This document shows positions 50,363 through 59,183 of a stretch of 64,000 bases of DNA, piece after piece. The notes under the pieces are model-generated. The model was not told the origin of the DNA, ran no database searches, and worked only from the letters and a program-made list of their open reading frames with translations. Source of the stretch: Desulfosporosinus shakirovi (GTDB taxonomy: Bacteria > Bacillota > Desulfitobacteriia > Desulfitobacteriales > Desulfitobacteriaceae); assembly GCF_020595055.1 (NCBI RefSeq), contig NZ_JAJDOO010000006.1:1-64000 (forward strand). The letters run 5' to 3'. Position numbers and translations under genes: made by a program. Positions within the stretch are counted from its first letter, which is position 1. Each line of letters begins with the position of its first letter.

Positions 50363-51055
50363 TCACAAACTTAACACATGATGCACCAAAAACGGAGCAG
50401 CTATCGACATATAAATGGCGGCAATGCCCATGGCCACACCGGACATGGACCCCTGCACCATTCCCTCAGCCAGAGCTGAGGCCGTCCCCTGACCGTGAGC
50501 TGTGGTTCCGTAGGCCAACCCCCGCACCAGCGGGTTGCGCACTTTTAATAAATTAAGCAGAAAGGGCGTCAGAAAGGTCCCAATCATGCCGGTAACAATC
50601 ACGAAAACCGAGGTCAGCGTGGGATCGCCGTTTAAGATCCCTGAGACGCTGACGGCAATGGGCACAGTGACGGATTTGGGAACTAAGGAAGTGACAATGA
50701 GCTTATCCAGCCCCAGAAATTCCGCCACCCAAACGGTGGTGACGATATTGGCCGTGGTTCCCACCACAATTCCGCCCAATACCGGCAGGATATTCCTGCC
50801 TAGGATCTCTTGGTTCCTGTAAAGGGGGATGGCCAAAGCCACGGTGGCCGGCCCCAACAAATAGGTCAAAATATTCCTGGCATCCTGGTACTGGCTCACC
50901 GTAATTCCGGAAAACCAAAAGACAGCAATGATCAAGGCAGTGCTCAGGAAAACCACATTGAGAAAAGGATTGGGGTAACGCTTATTAATGAAACGACTGA
51001 AGACATAAGCGCCTAAAGTAACAGACATGGTCAGCAATACTAGCAGCAGATTCAT
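50363..51055 (-). CDS. lrgB: LrgB/CidB-type membrane protein
   Basis: A 230-residue protein of about seven helices with the family blocks NAVFLSTALIIAVFWFSG-like start (NPFLNVVFLSTALIIAVFWF), LLGPATVALAIPLYRN, SLVPKSVTVPIAVSVSGILN and GLAYGTTAHGQGTASALAEG. LrgB/CidB work with LrgA/CidA in control of murein hydrolases, cell death or pyruvate/glycolate export. The ATG directly follows the lrgA stop (TAAATG) with GGGGGAG just upstream, so the two are translated together. Confidence 0.95.
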   Translation of the reverse strand: MNLLLVLLTMSVTLGAYVFSRFINKRYPNPFLNVVFLSTALIIAVFWFSGITVSQYQDARNILTYLLGPATVALAIPLYRNQEILGRNILPVLGGIVVGTTANIVTTVWVAEFLGLDKLIVTSLVPKSVTVPIAVSVSGILNGDPTLTSVFVIVTGMIGTFLTPFLLNLLKVRNPLVRGLAYGTTAHGQGTASALAEGMVQGSMSGVAMGIAAIYMSIAAPFLVHHVLSL

Positions 51056-51430
51056 TTAAACTCCCCCTTTGGTCGCACACAGCCGGACTAGCAATCCGGT
51101 CACTGAATTCATAACTACTACACATACTGCCGTGCCCATAACAATCGACAATAAAAGCTGGGCTCCGCTTAACCGGAACAGACCTATCCACTGCATCAGC
51201 CCAACGGCAATGGGTATAAAGAAAAAGGCCAAATGTTTCAGAAGAAAATCCGCTCCTTCCTCAATCCAGTGGATCTGAACCACCCCCGTCAGCAGTAGCA
51301 AAAAAAGGATCAGCATGCCCAAAACATTGCCCGGCACCGGGAGATGGCTTAACTCCGCCAGCCAGTTTCCCAATTGATAGATTGCCCAAAGCAAAGCAAT
51401 CTGCACCATAAAACGTAACCCCTGCCTCAT
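51056..51430 (-). CDS. lrgA: LrgA/CidA holin-like protein
   Basis: A 124-residue protein of four helices: FMVQIALLWAIYQLGNWLAE, LPVPGNVLGMLILFLLLLTG (family PGxxxGMxLLF motif), FLLKHLAFFFIPIAVGLMQW and LLLSIVMGTAVCVVVMNSVT. GAGGTGAG precedes the ATG. Encoded with lrgB and downstream of a LysR regulator on the same strand, as in cid/ywb loci of other Firmicutes. Confidence 0.95.
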   Translation of the reverse strand: MRQGLRFMVQIALLWAIYQLGNWLAELSHLPVPGNVLGMLILFLLLLTGVVQIHWIEEGADFLLKHLAFFFIPIAVGLMQWIGLFRLSGAQLLLSIVMGTAVCVVVMNSVTGLLVRLCATKGGV

Positions 51431-51757
51431 GAACTCTCACCTCTTTCTTTCCTAGAATTAATTGTATAGTCCTAATTTTCATTTGTAAAATAGATAGTTG
51501 CCATTCTATCTATTGATGAAATCGATTTATAGAAATTTCCTTTTGAACATACAATCTGAAAACCAAAACCCAGACAAAAGGAGCCTTACGCCCGGCGTAA
51601 CGCTCCTTCTTCACAATCATTTAAAAACCCCTATAAATTTATTGTACCGATACTCATATTCCCTTTGATCATCTCAACCAGATCCCTATTATCTTCATAA
51701 TTTTGACTGACCACCCAATCGGCTAACCTTCAATGTTATGGTTTTCCCCCGAGCCGG
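51431..51757. other. Interval between LysR and lrgA
   Basis: A palindrome at 51578-51608 (AAGGAGC..TTACGCC / GGCGTAA..GCTCCTT) followed on the minus strand by TTTT can terminate the LysR transcript, so lrgAB probably has its own promoter in 51431-51570. Confidence 0.6.
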
Positions 51758-52645
51758 TCAACTTTTGGCAAAGAATCCGGTGGCGAACTGCAGCCATAAA
51801 TTAGCCGCATGGGACATGGACCGCCCCCGTTTCCAGATGATGAACATCTGGTGAATTATCTGCGGGTTGGTCACCGGGATCACCACAAAGCGGCGGGGGT
51901 CCAATTCTCGGCAGGCGGCCCCCGGCAGGAAGGCGATACCCAAATCAGCCGCCACCATCTGGGTCATCAGTTCAAACTGGGAAGTCTCAAAGATAATGTT
52001 GGGCGCAAAGCCCTCATTTTTGCACTTGCTGATAATCTCATCATGCAGGCTGAATTCACTGCTGTATAGGACAAAAGGTTCACCGGCCAGGGAGCGGAGA
52101 TCCAGGGATGCCGCTTTGCTGAGTGGATTCCGGGCTGAAACGATAACATACAGCGGATCTTCGGCAAAAGCAAAGGAATCAAAATACCGGCCGTCCGGTA
52201 CGCTGCAGACCGCCCCCAGATCCAGAGTTCCGTCCAGAATATCCAGGATGACCTTTTTCGACCCGTGCTCGGAAAGACTGATTCCGATTTGCGGGTATTT
52301 CTTCTTAAATTCCCCTAGCAATTCAGCAAACAGGGTGGTACCGGTAATGGGCAGCAGGCCGATGGAGATTTTGCCCCGTTCCAGTTTAAGGCGGTTTTGA
52401 AATTCGACGGTGAGATTGGCAAACTTGGTTACGATCTCCTGAGCCTGGTCCAGAAAGACTGCCCCTGTATCCGTCAATTGCACGTATTTGGAGGTCCGGT
52501 TAAAGAGCGGAGTACCCAGTTCCCTTTCCAGATCTTTGATCAGCTTGCTGATGGTAGATTGGGTCACGTGACATTTTTCCGCAGCTTTGCTAAAACTCTT
52601 CTGGTGAGCCACTTCCACAAAATACTCCAAATGTTTGATCTCCAT
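51758..52645 (-). CDS. LysR family regulator (CidR-like by context)
   Basis: A 295-residue regulator: winged helix MEIKHLEYFVEVAHQKSFSK, AAEKCHVTQSTISKLIKDLE and an effector domain (KISIGLLPITGTTLFAELLG). Typical length. The ATG follows GGAGGTG. It precedes lrgA/lrgB on the same strand; in related genomes a LysR protein activates these genes in response to acetate or pyruvate overflow, so the same role is inferred. Confidence 0.93.
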   Translation of the reverse strand: MEIKHLEYFVEVAHQKSFSKAAEKCHVTQSTISKLIKDLERELGTPLFNRTSKYVQLTDTGAVFLDQAQEIVTKFANLTVEFQNRLKLERGKISIGLLPITGTTLFAELLGEFKKKYPQIGISLSEHGSKKVILDILDGTLDLGAVCSVPDGRYFDSFAFAEDPLYVIVSARNPLSKAASLDLRSLAGEPFVLYSSEFSLHDEIISKCKNEGFAPNIIFETSQFELMTQMVAADLGIAFLPGAACRELDPRRFVVIPVTNPQIIHQMFIIWKRGRSMSHAANLWLQFATGFFAKS

Positions 52646-52909
52646 GGTCACACCTCCCAAACCCTACCCAAGGCTACCTATCTTTACTCCAGATTATAAT
52701 GAACACGCAGAAATGATGCAAGCTCTTTGCCGTCCAAACTTGATTTATCTCCTTATCATTTTCGATAATTCAAAGAAAATCGACAAAATATGTTGACAAA
52801 TATATTTTTCATTCGTACAATATCTTTAACACTTGATATACTTTATATCCAACATATATTTTACATTTCCCATAGACAAAGACCCATTACTTGCAGAGGA
52901 GGTGTATTT

Positions 52910-53196
52910 ATGAGGCTTTTAAACGATGTAACAGAAACAATTGGTTACACTCCAATGGTGAACCTATCCAGAATTACCAAGTCATTTGGCACAGAAGGTC
53001 ATATTTTTGCTAAGTTAGAATACTTAAATCCAGCAGAAAGCTCGCTGAATGCGAGGGGATATTTGCAGGTTTCTCATCCGGAGCAAACGTATGTGCTGCC
53101 CTTAAACTATTATCCGCTGCTGAAAAAGGGAAAAATATTGTGGTGACACTGAATGACAGTGGACTGAAATATCTGAGTACCGATTTATTTCAATAA
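52910..53196 (+). pseudogene. Cysteine synthase relic with internal deletion
   Basis: Begins with a good ribosome binding site (AGAGGAGG) and MRLLNDVTETIGYTPMVNLS, RITKSFGTEGHIFAKLEYLN, the normal N terminus of CysK. After about 45 residues it jumps, with a frameshift, to the C-terminal block IFAGFSSGANVCAALKLLSA, AEKGKNIVVTLNDSGLKYLS. The PLP lysine and about 190 central residues are missing. A clean deletion of an intact gene. Confidence 0.92.
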
Positions 53197-53221
53197 TTCA
53201 AATTAATATTGATTGGAGACT

Positions 53222-53821
53222 ATGATGATGACAACTAGCATTAGCAGAGATGAAGCTTTGGAATTACTTATGAAATATAACAAAGATCCCTTCCATATTT
53301 TGCATGGATTAACCGTATCTGGCGTAATGATGTGGTTTGCCGACACCTTGGGATATGCCGGCGAATCTGAATACTGGGGGATCGTCGGGTTACTTCATGA
53401 TATTGACTATGAAATGTACCCAGACCAACATTGTATTAAGGCTGAAGAATTATTACGGTCAGCAAATGTCAGCGCTGAAATGATATATTCTATTTCCAGT
53501 CATGGATACGGAATATGTGTTGATATTAAACCCATACACTTAATGGAAAAGATACTCTATGCCACAGATGAACTCACAGGATTAATCAATGCCGCAGTCA
53601 AAATGCGTCCGTCCAAAAGTTCACTGGATTTAGAGCTTTCCAGCTTAAAAAAGAAATTTAAAGATAAAAAATTTGCCGCAGGCTGTTCCCGAAATGTCAT
53701 CCAACGAGGAGCAGCGATGTTGGACTGGAATCTCGATGAGCTTCTGGAAAAAACCATATTGGCAATGAGGTCTTGTGAAGAATCTGTTAATCAGACAATG
53801 AAGAATTTAGAGCTAACCTGA
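53222..53821 (+). CDS. HD domain protein
   Basis: About 199 residues with an HD phosphohydrolase core: HILHGLTVSGVMMWFADTLG, GIVGLLHDIDYEMYPDQH (HD pair), SISSHGYGICVDIKP and EKILYATDELTGLINAAVKM. The family hydrolyses phosphate esters or nucleotides; members like this are often annotated only as HDIG proteins. Start among three consecutive ATGs after GGAGAC. Located after the cysK relic; no functional link visible. Confidence 0.88.
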   Translation: MMMTTSISRDEALELLMKYNKDPFHILHGLTVSGVMMWFADTLGYAGESEYWGIVGLLHDIDYEMYPDQHCIKAEELLRSANVSAEMIYSISSHGYGICVDIKPIHLMEKILYATDELTGLINAAVKMRPSKSSLDLELSSLKKKFKDKKFAAGCSRNVIQRGAAMLDWNLDELLEKTILAMRSCEESVNQTMKNLELT

Positions 53822-53859
53822 TCCTATTTCCTTTAGCCTGTAAACTTCAAACTTCCTGT

Positions 53860-53893
53860 GAATCAGATGCTTGTCCTCTTTAGCATCTGATTC
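53860..53893. terminator. Hairpin between HD and Xre-cupin genes
   Basis: GAATCAGATGCT pairs with AGCATCTGATTC, perfect 12-bp stem with a 10-nt loop, 37 nt after the HD gene. Confidence 0.7.
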
Positions 53894-53930
53894 ATTGCTT
53901 CATGAAATCATTTTGTAAGGAGGTCCTTAA

Positions 53931-54482
53931 ATGAATTTAAATGCAATAATCGCAGCAAATCTGAAACGTCTTCGTTTGGCGAGAAGCCTGAGTTTAGGGC
54001 AGTTGGCAGAACTATCCGAGGTCAGCAAAGTAATGCTTAGCCAAATTGAAAAAGGTGATTCCAATCCAACCATCAACCTGCTGTGGAAAATTGCCAACGG
54101 TTTGAAGGTACCTTATACTTCATTGCTTGATGATCAGGACAATAACCCGGAATATATTTCACAACAACAAAGAACAGAGCAGCATGATTCGGAGGGTCAC
54201 TATCGAATCTACAAATATTACAACAGCACTCCCACTCGTAATTTTGAATTATTCATGATAGAACTTGATCCTGGAACTGAGCACACATCTGTTGGCCATT
54301 CAGAGAAATCCTACGAATATGTTGTTGTTTTGGAAGGTCGTCTTTGTTTAGGGACTAATGAGAGTGAATACCATTTGAACAAGGAAGATTCTATCTGTTT
54401 TGACTCTGCAAATCCCCATGTCTATACCAACAAAGGAGATTGTATAACGAAGTCCATCATCATTAATTACTATCCGGTGTAA
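53931..54482 (+). CDS. Xre-cupin transcriptional regulator
   Basis: A 183-residue regulator: N-terminal helix-turn-helix (LKRLRLARSLSLGQLAELSE, VSKVMLSQIEKGDSNPTINL) and C-terminal cupin sensor (FELFMIELDPGTEHTSVGHS, YEYVVVLEGRLCLGTNESEY, DSICFDSANPHVYTNKG). Family members often control amino-acid or polyamine genes by binding a small ligand. AAGGAGG precedes the ATG. Confidence 0.93.
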   Translation: MNLNAIIAANLKRLRLARSLSLGQLAELSEVSKVMLSQIEKGDSNPTINLLWKIANGLKVPYTSLLDDQDNNPEYISQQQRTEQHDSEGHYRIYKYYNSTPTRNFELFMIELDPGTEHTSVGHSEKSYEYVVVLEGRLCLGTNESEYHLNKEDSICFDSANPHVYTNKGDCITKSIIINYYPV

Positions 54483-54786
54483 CCTTTCCAGGATAGCATG
54501 GGAACAATTGACCTTTATGTTAAACGCAATTCATACTGCAGCGATTCAGAAAAACCTTCCCCCCATTTAGTCGCATGATATAAGGTTTGCAGCGGTACCG
54601 TCGTTTTCCCGGTTACAAATTAAGGTGGTGCAGAACAATGTCCGCTTTATCACGCCTGACCGCTACCCAGTAGCGGCTGATCATTCCTTATAGCATACTG
54701 AATAAGCATAAAAAATACCCTCCAAACCCGTAAGTCTGGAGGGCTTAACCGGGAACCTACGCGGAACGACAGTATCGTCCCCCCAG
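54483..54786. other. Interval with repeated hairpin terminator
   Basis: The hairpin CCCTCCAAACCC..GGAGGG at about 54717-54750 ends the minus-strand DUF6179 operon; a close copy lies at 59149-59182. AAGGTGGTGC...GTCC near 54622 recalls a T-box core but no matching gene follows. Confidence 0.5.
54717..54750 (-). terminator. Terminator of the DUF6323-DUF6179 operon
   Basis: GCCCTCCAGACTTACGGGTT on the minus strand with the closing TGGAGGG arm and a following TATTTTTTAT; 37 nt after the DUF6179 stop. Confidence 0.75.
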
Positions 54787-56151
54787 CTATATCTCTATAC
54801 AATCCAGCATAGCTGCTGCCTGTTTTATCAAATCCCGCCTCTTCGCCGGAAGCGCAGCAAGGAACTTTTGCAAACACTGGCCTAGTACAATTTGGCTTTC
54901 CCTTAGCTCATATTGATCTAAGGCAGAGGGCATCGGATGTTTTTTTACCAGGGCTGCAATTTCAGCAGGGTTTAACTCCCTAAAAATACTGAGAATTTCT
55001 TCTTCGCGAAGTTCCGCATCCAGTAAAATATCCTCTAAATCGACAAGGGAGTGTATTCCACCTTTGATCAGGGCTTTCTTGTCAGTCAGATAACGGCATT
55101 GCCTAATTTCTTCTAATACCTTACGATATTTTTCATCCTTCATCTTCTCTCCAAAGGAAAAGATGAGCTGCCTGTTGTTTTCCGGATATTTGGGGAGGAT
55201 GAACACACGATCCAATGTTTGCAGCAGGACTGCGTTTTCTATTACCGCAGCAATTTGAGGCAGACTGACCCTTAGATATCTTTTTAAAGGCTCGGTCAGC
55301 TTCAGCAGTCCGCTCAGTTGACTTACAGCTTCCCTGAGAATTCCCTCGATTTCGGTTCTTCTTTTGCCACGAAATAAATCATTTAGAATTTGGATAGAAG
55401 AAGGTGCCATCTCCAGTCTGTGGACATCCCTGCCGGAAAGGATGCATCCGATTGCCGCAGATAACACCGGTTCATAAATATTAACGAGCAGCTCTTCATA
55501 ATCTTCATCGTATCCACAAAGCAGATGATGAACATCCTCTGCTGAGAATTGCGCGCAAAATAGATTTTCGTAGTAGATGCACTCTAAATACTTCTGTATA
55601 AACTCAATCCCAACCAACCGTTCCATTGGATGATGAACAGGATAGTCTGCAGTGATATGAATTTCCTGTGCGGCAAATTCTGGGTAATATAGCTTGAAAA
55701 AGCCTTTTATGCCGTCCACAATAGTGGAGCGGTAAAACACATTTTCGGTTTGCAGCAAATTACCGATAATTGAAGAGTGCAGGATTTTGGTTGACTTTAT
55801 CAGTCCGTCGATACGCTTATGTCCGGCTTGATATAGAGCGTACATGCTTTCTTTTTGGATTGCTGCCACTGCTTCATCGGGGTTAGGATAGGTCTTTAAC
55901 CATACACCAACGGTGAACATAATGGAGGTTAGAAGACTCTGTGCTCCTTCTACTCGGATTGAGCTGCTGCCCCCGCTGTTATACCTCTCAGTTTGCTTTG
56001 CCAAAAGTGAGAGGCAGTCAAATTGTATTTTTTCAAGCTGTGCATCTGACAACATCCCCCACATATAGGCTTGCTCAAGTAACGATTTGAAATAATATTC
56101 ACTGCTTAATGTTTCCCTTTTGATTCTGCAGATCTTATCAATATCTGCCAT
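54787..56151 (-). CDS. DUF6179-type protein
   Basis: A 454-residue soluble, mostly helical protein (MADIDKICRIKRETLSSEYY, LLEQAYMWGMLSDAQLEKIQ, AIQKESMYALYQAGHKRIDG, DELL-free acidic tail ending MLDCIEI). I recall this type only as an uncharacterised clostridial family paired with DUF6323. The second ATG (56151) is preferred, as AGGAGG lies upstream at a proper distance; it overlaps the DUF6323 stop by 14 bases. No catalytic motif seen. Confidence 0.75.
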   Translation of the reverse strand: MADIDKICRIKRETLSSEYYFKSLLEQAYMWGMLSDAQLEKIQFDCLSLLAKQTERYNSGGSSSIRVEGAQSLLTSIMFTVGVWLKTYPNPDEAVAAIQKESMYALYQAGHKRIDGLIKSTKILHSSIIGNLLQTENVFYRSTIVDGIKGFFKLYYPEFAAQEIHITADYPVHHPMERLVGIEFIQKYLECIYYENLFCAQFSAEDVHHLLCGYDEDYEELLVNIYEPVLSAAIGCILSGRDVHRLEMAPSSIQILNDLFRGKRRTEIEGILREAVSQLSGLLKLTEPLKRYLRVSLPQIAAVIENAVLLQTLDRVFILPKYPENNRQLIFSFGEKMKDEKYRKVLEEIRQCRYLTDKKALIKGGIHSLVDLEDILLDAELREEEILSIFRELNPAEIAALVKKHPMPSALDQYELRESQIVLGQCLQKFLAALPAKRRDLIKQAAAMLDCIEI

Positions 56152-56638
56152 ATTCATCCTCCTCCTCCGCATCCAATTGGATAGCATGGTCTGCATAATC
56201 CGGAGCATAACCATAGCGCAAGTTTCGGGCAAGCTTATATAGTTCCCGCCCGGATAGCAGTTCAAGAGAACCTTGGCATATTCCATTAAAAGCATTTTTC
56301 ATATATTTGATCAAGTCGTCATCGCCCATCAGATCAAGAGTTTCGTTCTTGTAATAATAAAATGTTTCTAAAAGCTCATGCAAGGTTTCTTCATAGTTAT
56401 GCCTTGAAAGATAAGGTGAGTTGCAAAATTCCTTAATTATCTTGTCAATCACACCGCCACCGAATTCAATCCGGCCATTTTCCTTTAATGCAAAAGAGCG
56501 AGTTTCAACCAAGGCGAGAGCCTGTGCCTCTGTCAGAACAAAACCAAATTTCACAGTCAGGTCGTTGCATTTCATGACTTCGTTGACAGCTTGCTTTTCT
56601 ACCAGAGCGCCGCTGAACAGGGATAATTCAAAGGCCAT
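56138..56638 (-). CDS. DUF6323-type protein
   Basis: A 166-residue protein (MAFELSLFSGALVEKQAVNE, VMKCNDLTVKFGFVLTEAQA, LYKLARNLRYGYAPDYADHA) with a strongly acidic C terminus (AEEEDEYGRY). GGGAGGAGG precedes the ATG. Translationally coupled to the DUF6179 gene, with which it co-occurs; the pair is likely one complex of unknown role. Confidence 0.75.
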   Translation of the reverse strand: MAFELSLFSGALVEKQAVNEVMKCNDLTVKFGFVLTEAQALALVETRSFALKENGRIEFGGGVIDKIIKEFCNSPYLSRHNYEETLHELLETFYYYKNETLDLMGDDDLIKYMKNAFNGICQGSLELLSGRELYKLARNLRYGYAPDYADHAIQLDAEEEDEYGRY

Positions 56639-57112
56639 AAAAAATATTCCTCCTCCCATTTAAAAAGCAGTATTGACAACGCAGGCAAGGTGTGATATGA
56701 TAAAATTAAGTGTATTATATTCTTAGACAACGAAACATTATACAATCATAACTTCTCTTTGTCAAGATGAAGCAGACTATTTTTATGGTTTGCTTTTTTA
56801 TTTTCACGAAAAATATAGCCCCTATTTTAATACTCGGTACCCAAAAGACACTTTGATTTATGACCTGTTTATAAAAACAAAGGCATCCATTTATTATCTG
56901 GTGCCTTTGTTTATTTCTGTGTGAAATTGTCATTTCAATGGTCAGATCTCCCTAATCTCCAAGCCGCGCTTTACGCCCGCATTCCGGTAGTTATGGCTGT
57001 TCTTATCAAGATTCCTGCCTGACCATGATTGCCGTAAAGTTATTAAATTCTTTACAATAGTCTTTACATGCAGAACGGCATATTGTCATTCGGTTCAACG
57101 CATATATTTTCT
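56639..57112. other. Gene-free interval with dispersed repeat
   Basis: Contains dispersed repeat at 56876-56934. A 36-codon minus-strand frame at about 57,003-57,113 is open but has no ribosome binding site. Confidence 0.5.
56876..56934. repeat. Dispersed 60-bp repeat with hairpin, copy 1
   Basis: AAACAAAGGCATCC..., ...GGTGCCTTTGTTTA and TTTCTGTGTGAAATTGTCAT; the first two parts form a hairpin. Copy 2 at 62086-62144 matches at all but a few positions, including the non-hairpin tail. Confidence 0.8.
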
Positions 57113-57288
57113 TCACTTTATCTCAATTAAATTGGTTAATATACCTGTCCCAGCTCCAATATCTGAGATAACAGTATTTTTTGAAAACCCCAATTCATTG
57201 ACAAGATAATTGATAAACTCCTTTGGATATGTCGGGCGATATTTAATATAGTCTGATACTTTATTGGAAAACTTTTTTTACTATTCAT
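57113..57288 (-). pseudogene. SAM-dependent methyltransferase remnant
   Basis: Starts MNSKK, shifts frame, then VSDYIKYRPTYPKEFINYLV, NELGFSKNTVISDIGAGTGI, LTNLIEIK and stop. Motif I (DIGAGTG) is intact but the rest of the domain is missing and the frame is broken near an A-run. Confidence 0.85.
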
Positions 57289-57313
57289 CTTTACCCCTTA
57301 TATAGTATTTTTT

Positions 57314-58282
57314 TCATAACCTTGATACTTTTATATCCCCATTTCGGGTTTCCAGCTCAATGGATACAGTGGGGGATGAACCGACAATACCGGCAGCGGT
57401 ATTGCCAGTGACGGCAAGCAGGTCAGCAAACGAGGTATCAATAGAACCTTCTCTTGTTGTTGCGGAAAATTTAAACTCCAGCTGGCTCGGAAGTCCGAAG
57501 GTAAGGCTTCCATTTTTAGAATAAGCGGAAATGTCGCCTGTCACATCGGTAAAGGACGCCTTTATCGAACCTTCCCCAGAAGCATTGAAAGAACCGTAGC
57601 CGGTAATATCGGATATAGCCAGCTTCCCGCCGGTAGATTTGTAGGTGAATGAGCCATTTGCATGATTAATCGTAGTGTTGGCGCTGGTGGACTGAATATA
57701 AATGGTGTCCATATCAATCGTGTCAAAGGTTAAATTGCCACTTGTGCTAACAATTTTTAATGCAGACGCAGTAAAGCCTTTCCCTTCTGCTCTGCCGCTT
57801 GTTGTGGTAATGTTAATAGCCGATGCTTTTATATCGGACACATTTATCATCCCGCTCGTTGTATCAACACTAAAATTCCCGGACAAATTCAGAGGAATTT
57901 TAGTATCTACGGTTCCGCTTGTAGAGTGCAGGGATAGGCTGTCGCTATAATCCTGGGGAATACATAGCTCAATGTAAGATTCAAAGCCGGACCGCCTTGG
58001 CCGATCACCTTCTGTTATGAGCAGTTCTCCATTTTGAATGGTTGTTCTGGCGTAGTAATTCTTTTTATCCTCATTCATGTATTCTTTCAATACGACCTTA
58101 TCGCTTTCGCTTTTTAAAACGTAAATATCATCCGCATCATAATCAAGCCGTATGCTTTGAAAATCCCCGATGTCGAACGCAAGAGTGTTCACAAGTGATA
58201 TTGCTTTCTGATTGCCGCAACCCGACAGGGCTCCAATGAGCAAAATACATACAAGTGCAACAGATAATATATTGGGCTTCAT
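57314..58282 (-). CDS. DUF4097-family lipoprotein
   Basis: A 322-residue lipoprotein: signal with lipobox (SVALVCILLIGALSGCGNQK, Cys about 22) and a right-handed repetitive beta domain with recurring TSG and I-x-V steps (SLHSTSGTVDTKIPLNLSGN, FSVDTTSGMINVSDIKASAI, NITTTSGRAEGKGFTASALK). DUF4097 proteins are surface beta-solenoids, often controlled by envelope-stress regulators. AGGAGG precedes the ATG. The operator at 58306-58320 matches the one at the divergent-side tetR, showing control by TetR. Confidence 0.92.
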   Translation of the reverse strand: MKPNILSVALVCILLIGALSGCGNQKAISLVNTLAFDIGDFQSIRLDYDADDIYVLKSESDKVVLKEYMNEDKKNYYARTTIQNGELLITEGDRPRRSGFESYIELCIPQDYSDSLSLHSTSGTVDTKIPLNLSGNFSVDTTSGMINVSDIKASAINITTTSGRAEGKGFTASALKIVSTSGNLTFDTIDMDTIYIQSTSANTTINHANGSFTYKSTGGKLAISDITGYGSFNASGEGSIKASFTDVTGDISAYSKNGSLTFGLPSQLEFKFSATTREGSIDTSFADLLAVTGNTAAGIVGSSPTVSIELETRNGDIKVSRL

Positions 58283-58305
58283 AAATATCTCCTCCTTCTA
58301 TTGAT

Positions 58306-58320
58306 TGAATCGTTCATTCA
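58306..58320. promoter_or_regulatory. TetR operator upstream of the DUF4097 gene
   Basis: TGAATCGTTCATTCA, palindromic, 13 of 15 positions equal to the tetR-side site (TGAACCGTTCGTTCA, read on the minus strand). Both are followed by TTTAATAG. Confidence 0.75.
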
Positions 58321-58366
58321 ATTTAATAGTATATTTTCACGGAGCCCGCGCTCCGTAAAAAATAGT

Positions 58367-59032
58367 TTATCCTTTATATGCGTGAAGTAGATTATCCATA
58401 CACACGCTCTTGGACACTTCGAACGGAATATCCTTTTGCACCTCGAAGGCATCATTCGTGATGTGCATACCCCACCATGACAAGGTTTCGATGATGAGCC
58501 GTGTGCAGTACTCAGGATGTTCTACCTTTCGGAAGGTTCCTTTCCTCATATAAAGCGTAATATACGATAAAACCTGATCATAAAATTTCCGCCGATATTC
58601 TTTATAATGGATTGTCAGTTTTCCTAAATTATCCGGATTCTTTTCAATCACCAGACAGCCAATACTATATTTTGAAATGACATCAAAGGCATCAGACAGC
58701 ATTTGTTCCAAAGGATAATCTGCAATATTGTCAAGATGCGCTGAAAAAGCTTTTGTATTCCTTTCAAAGGCATCCATAATCTCATTATCCAAGGAATCAA
58801 ATATTTCCGAACATACTGGCAACTCGAATTCCTGCGTTATAAATGCCGGATCAATTGTACCTTTCATAATAAAGCTAAGAATATCTCGTTTCCCTGTAAA
58901 GTATACATACAGCATTCCTGTTGATAAGCCAATCTCTTTTGCAATGTCTTTCATCTGGGTTCTGGCATACCCCTTATTGATAAACAAGTGGCTGGCTGCG
59001 TCAAATATCAATTCCATTCTATTTTCCATCAT
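58367..59032 (-). CDS. TetR family transcriptional regulator
   Basis: A 221-residue repressor: helix-turn-helix IFDAASHLFINKGYARTQMK, DIAKEIGLSTGMLYVYFTGK, then a ligand-binding helical domain. The ATG pair at 59032 follows AGGTGT; a longer frame is rejected. Lies upstream of the DUF4097 lipoprotein on the same strand; a shared palindromic operator in front of both genes indicates autoregulation and control of the lipoprotein. Confidence 0.93.
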   Translation of the reverse strand: MMENRMELIFDAASHLFINKGYARTQMKDIAKEIGLSTGMLYVYFTGKRDILSFIMKGTIDPAFITQEFELPVCSEIFDSLDNEIMDAFERNTKAFSAHLDNIADYPLEQMLSDAFDVISKYSIGCLVIEKNPDNLGKLTIHYKEYRRKFYDQVLSYITLYMRKGTFRKVEHPEYCTRLIIETLSWWGMHITNDAFEVQKDIPFEVSKSVCMDNLLHAYKG

Positions 59033-59046
59033 ACACCTCGAATAAT

Positions 59047-59061
59047 TGAACGAACGGTTCA
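59047..59061. promoter_or_regulatory. TetR operator upstream of tetR
   Basis: TGAACGAACGGTTCA, palindromic, 15 nt before the start codons; related to the site at 58306-58320. Confidence 0.75.
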
Positions 59062-59148
59062 TTTAATAGCATTATAAATCTATTTCTTTAGAATCGTCAA
59101 GCCGTTTGTTTATTCGAATGTTTGTCCGACTCCCAAAGTATGAGTTAA

Positions 59149-59183
59149 GGATACCCTCCAAACCCGTAAATCTGGAGGGCTTA
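59149..59183 (-). terminator. Terminator of the 49-residue protein gene
   Basis: CCCTCCA..TGGAGGG hairpin directly after the stop; nearly identical to the one at 54717-54750, including flanking AATACC/GATACC. Confidence 0.75.

Noticed and set aside
54600-54660. T-box-like AAGGTGGTGC...GTCC
   Set aside because: Core differs from the conserved AGGGTGGnACCGCG, no terminator pairing, and no aminoacyl-tRNA or amino-acid gene follows.
57003-57113. 36-codon minus-strand frame with several cysteines
   Set aside because: Starts at the methyltransferase relic stop with no ribosome binding site; probably more decayed sequence.
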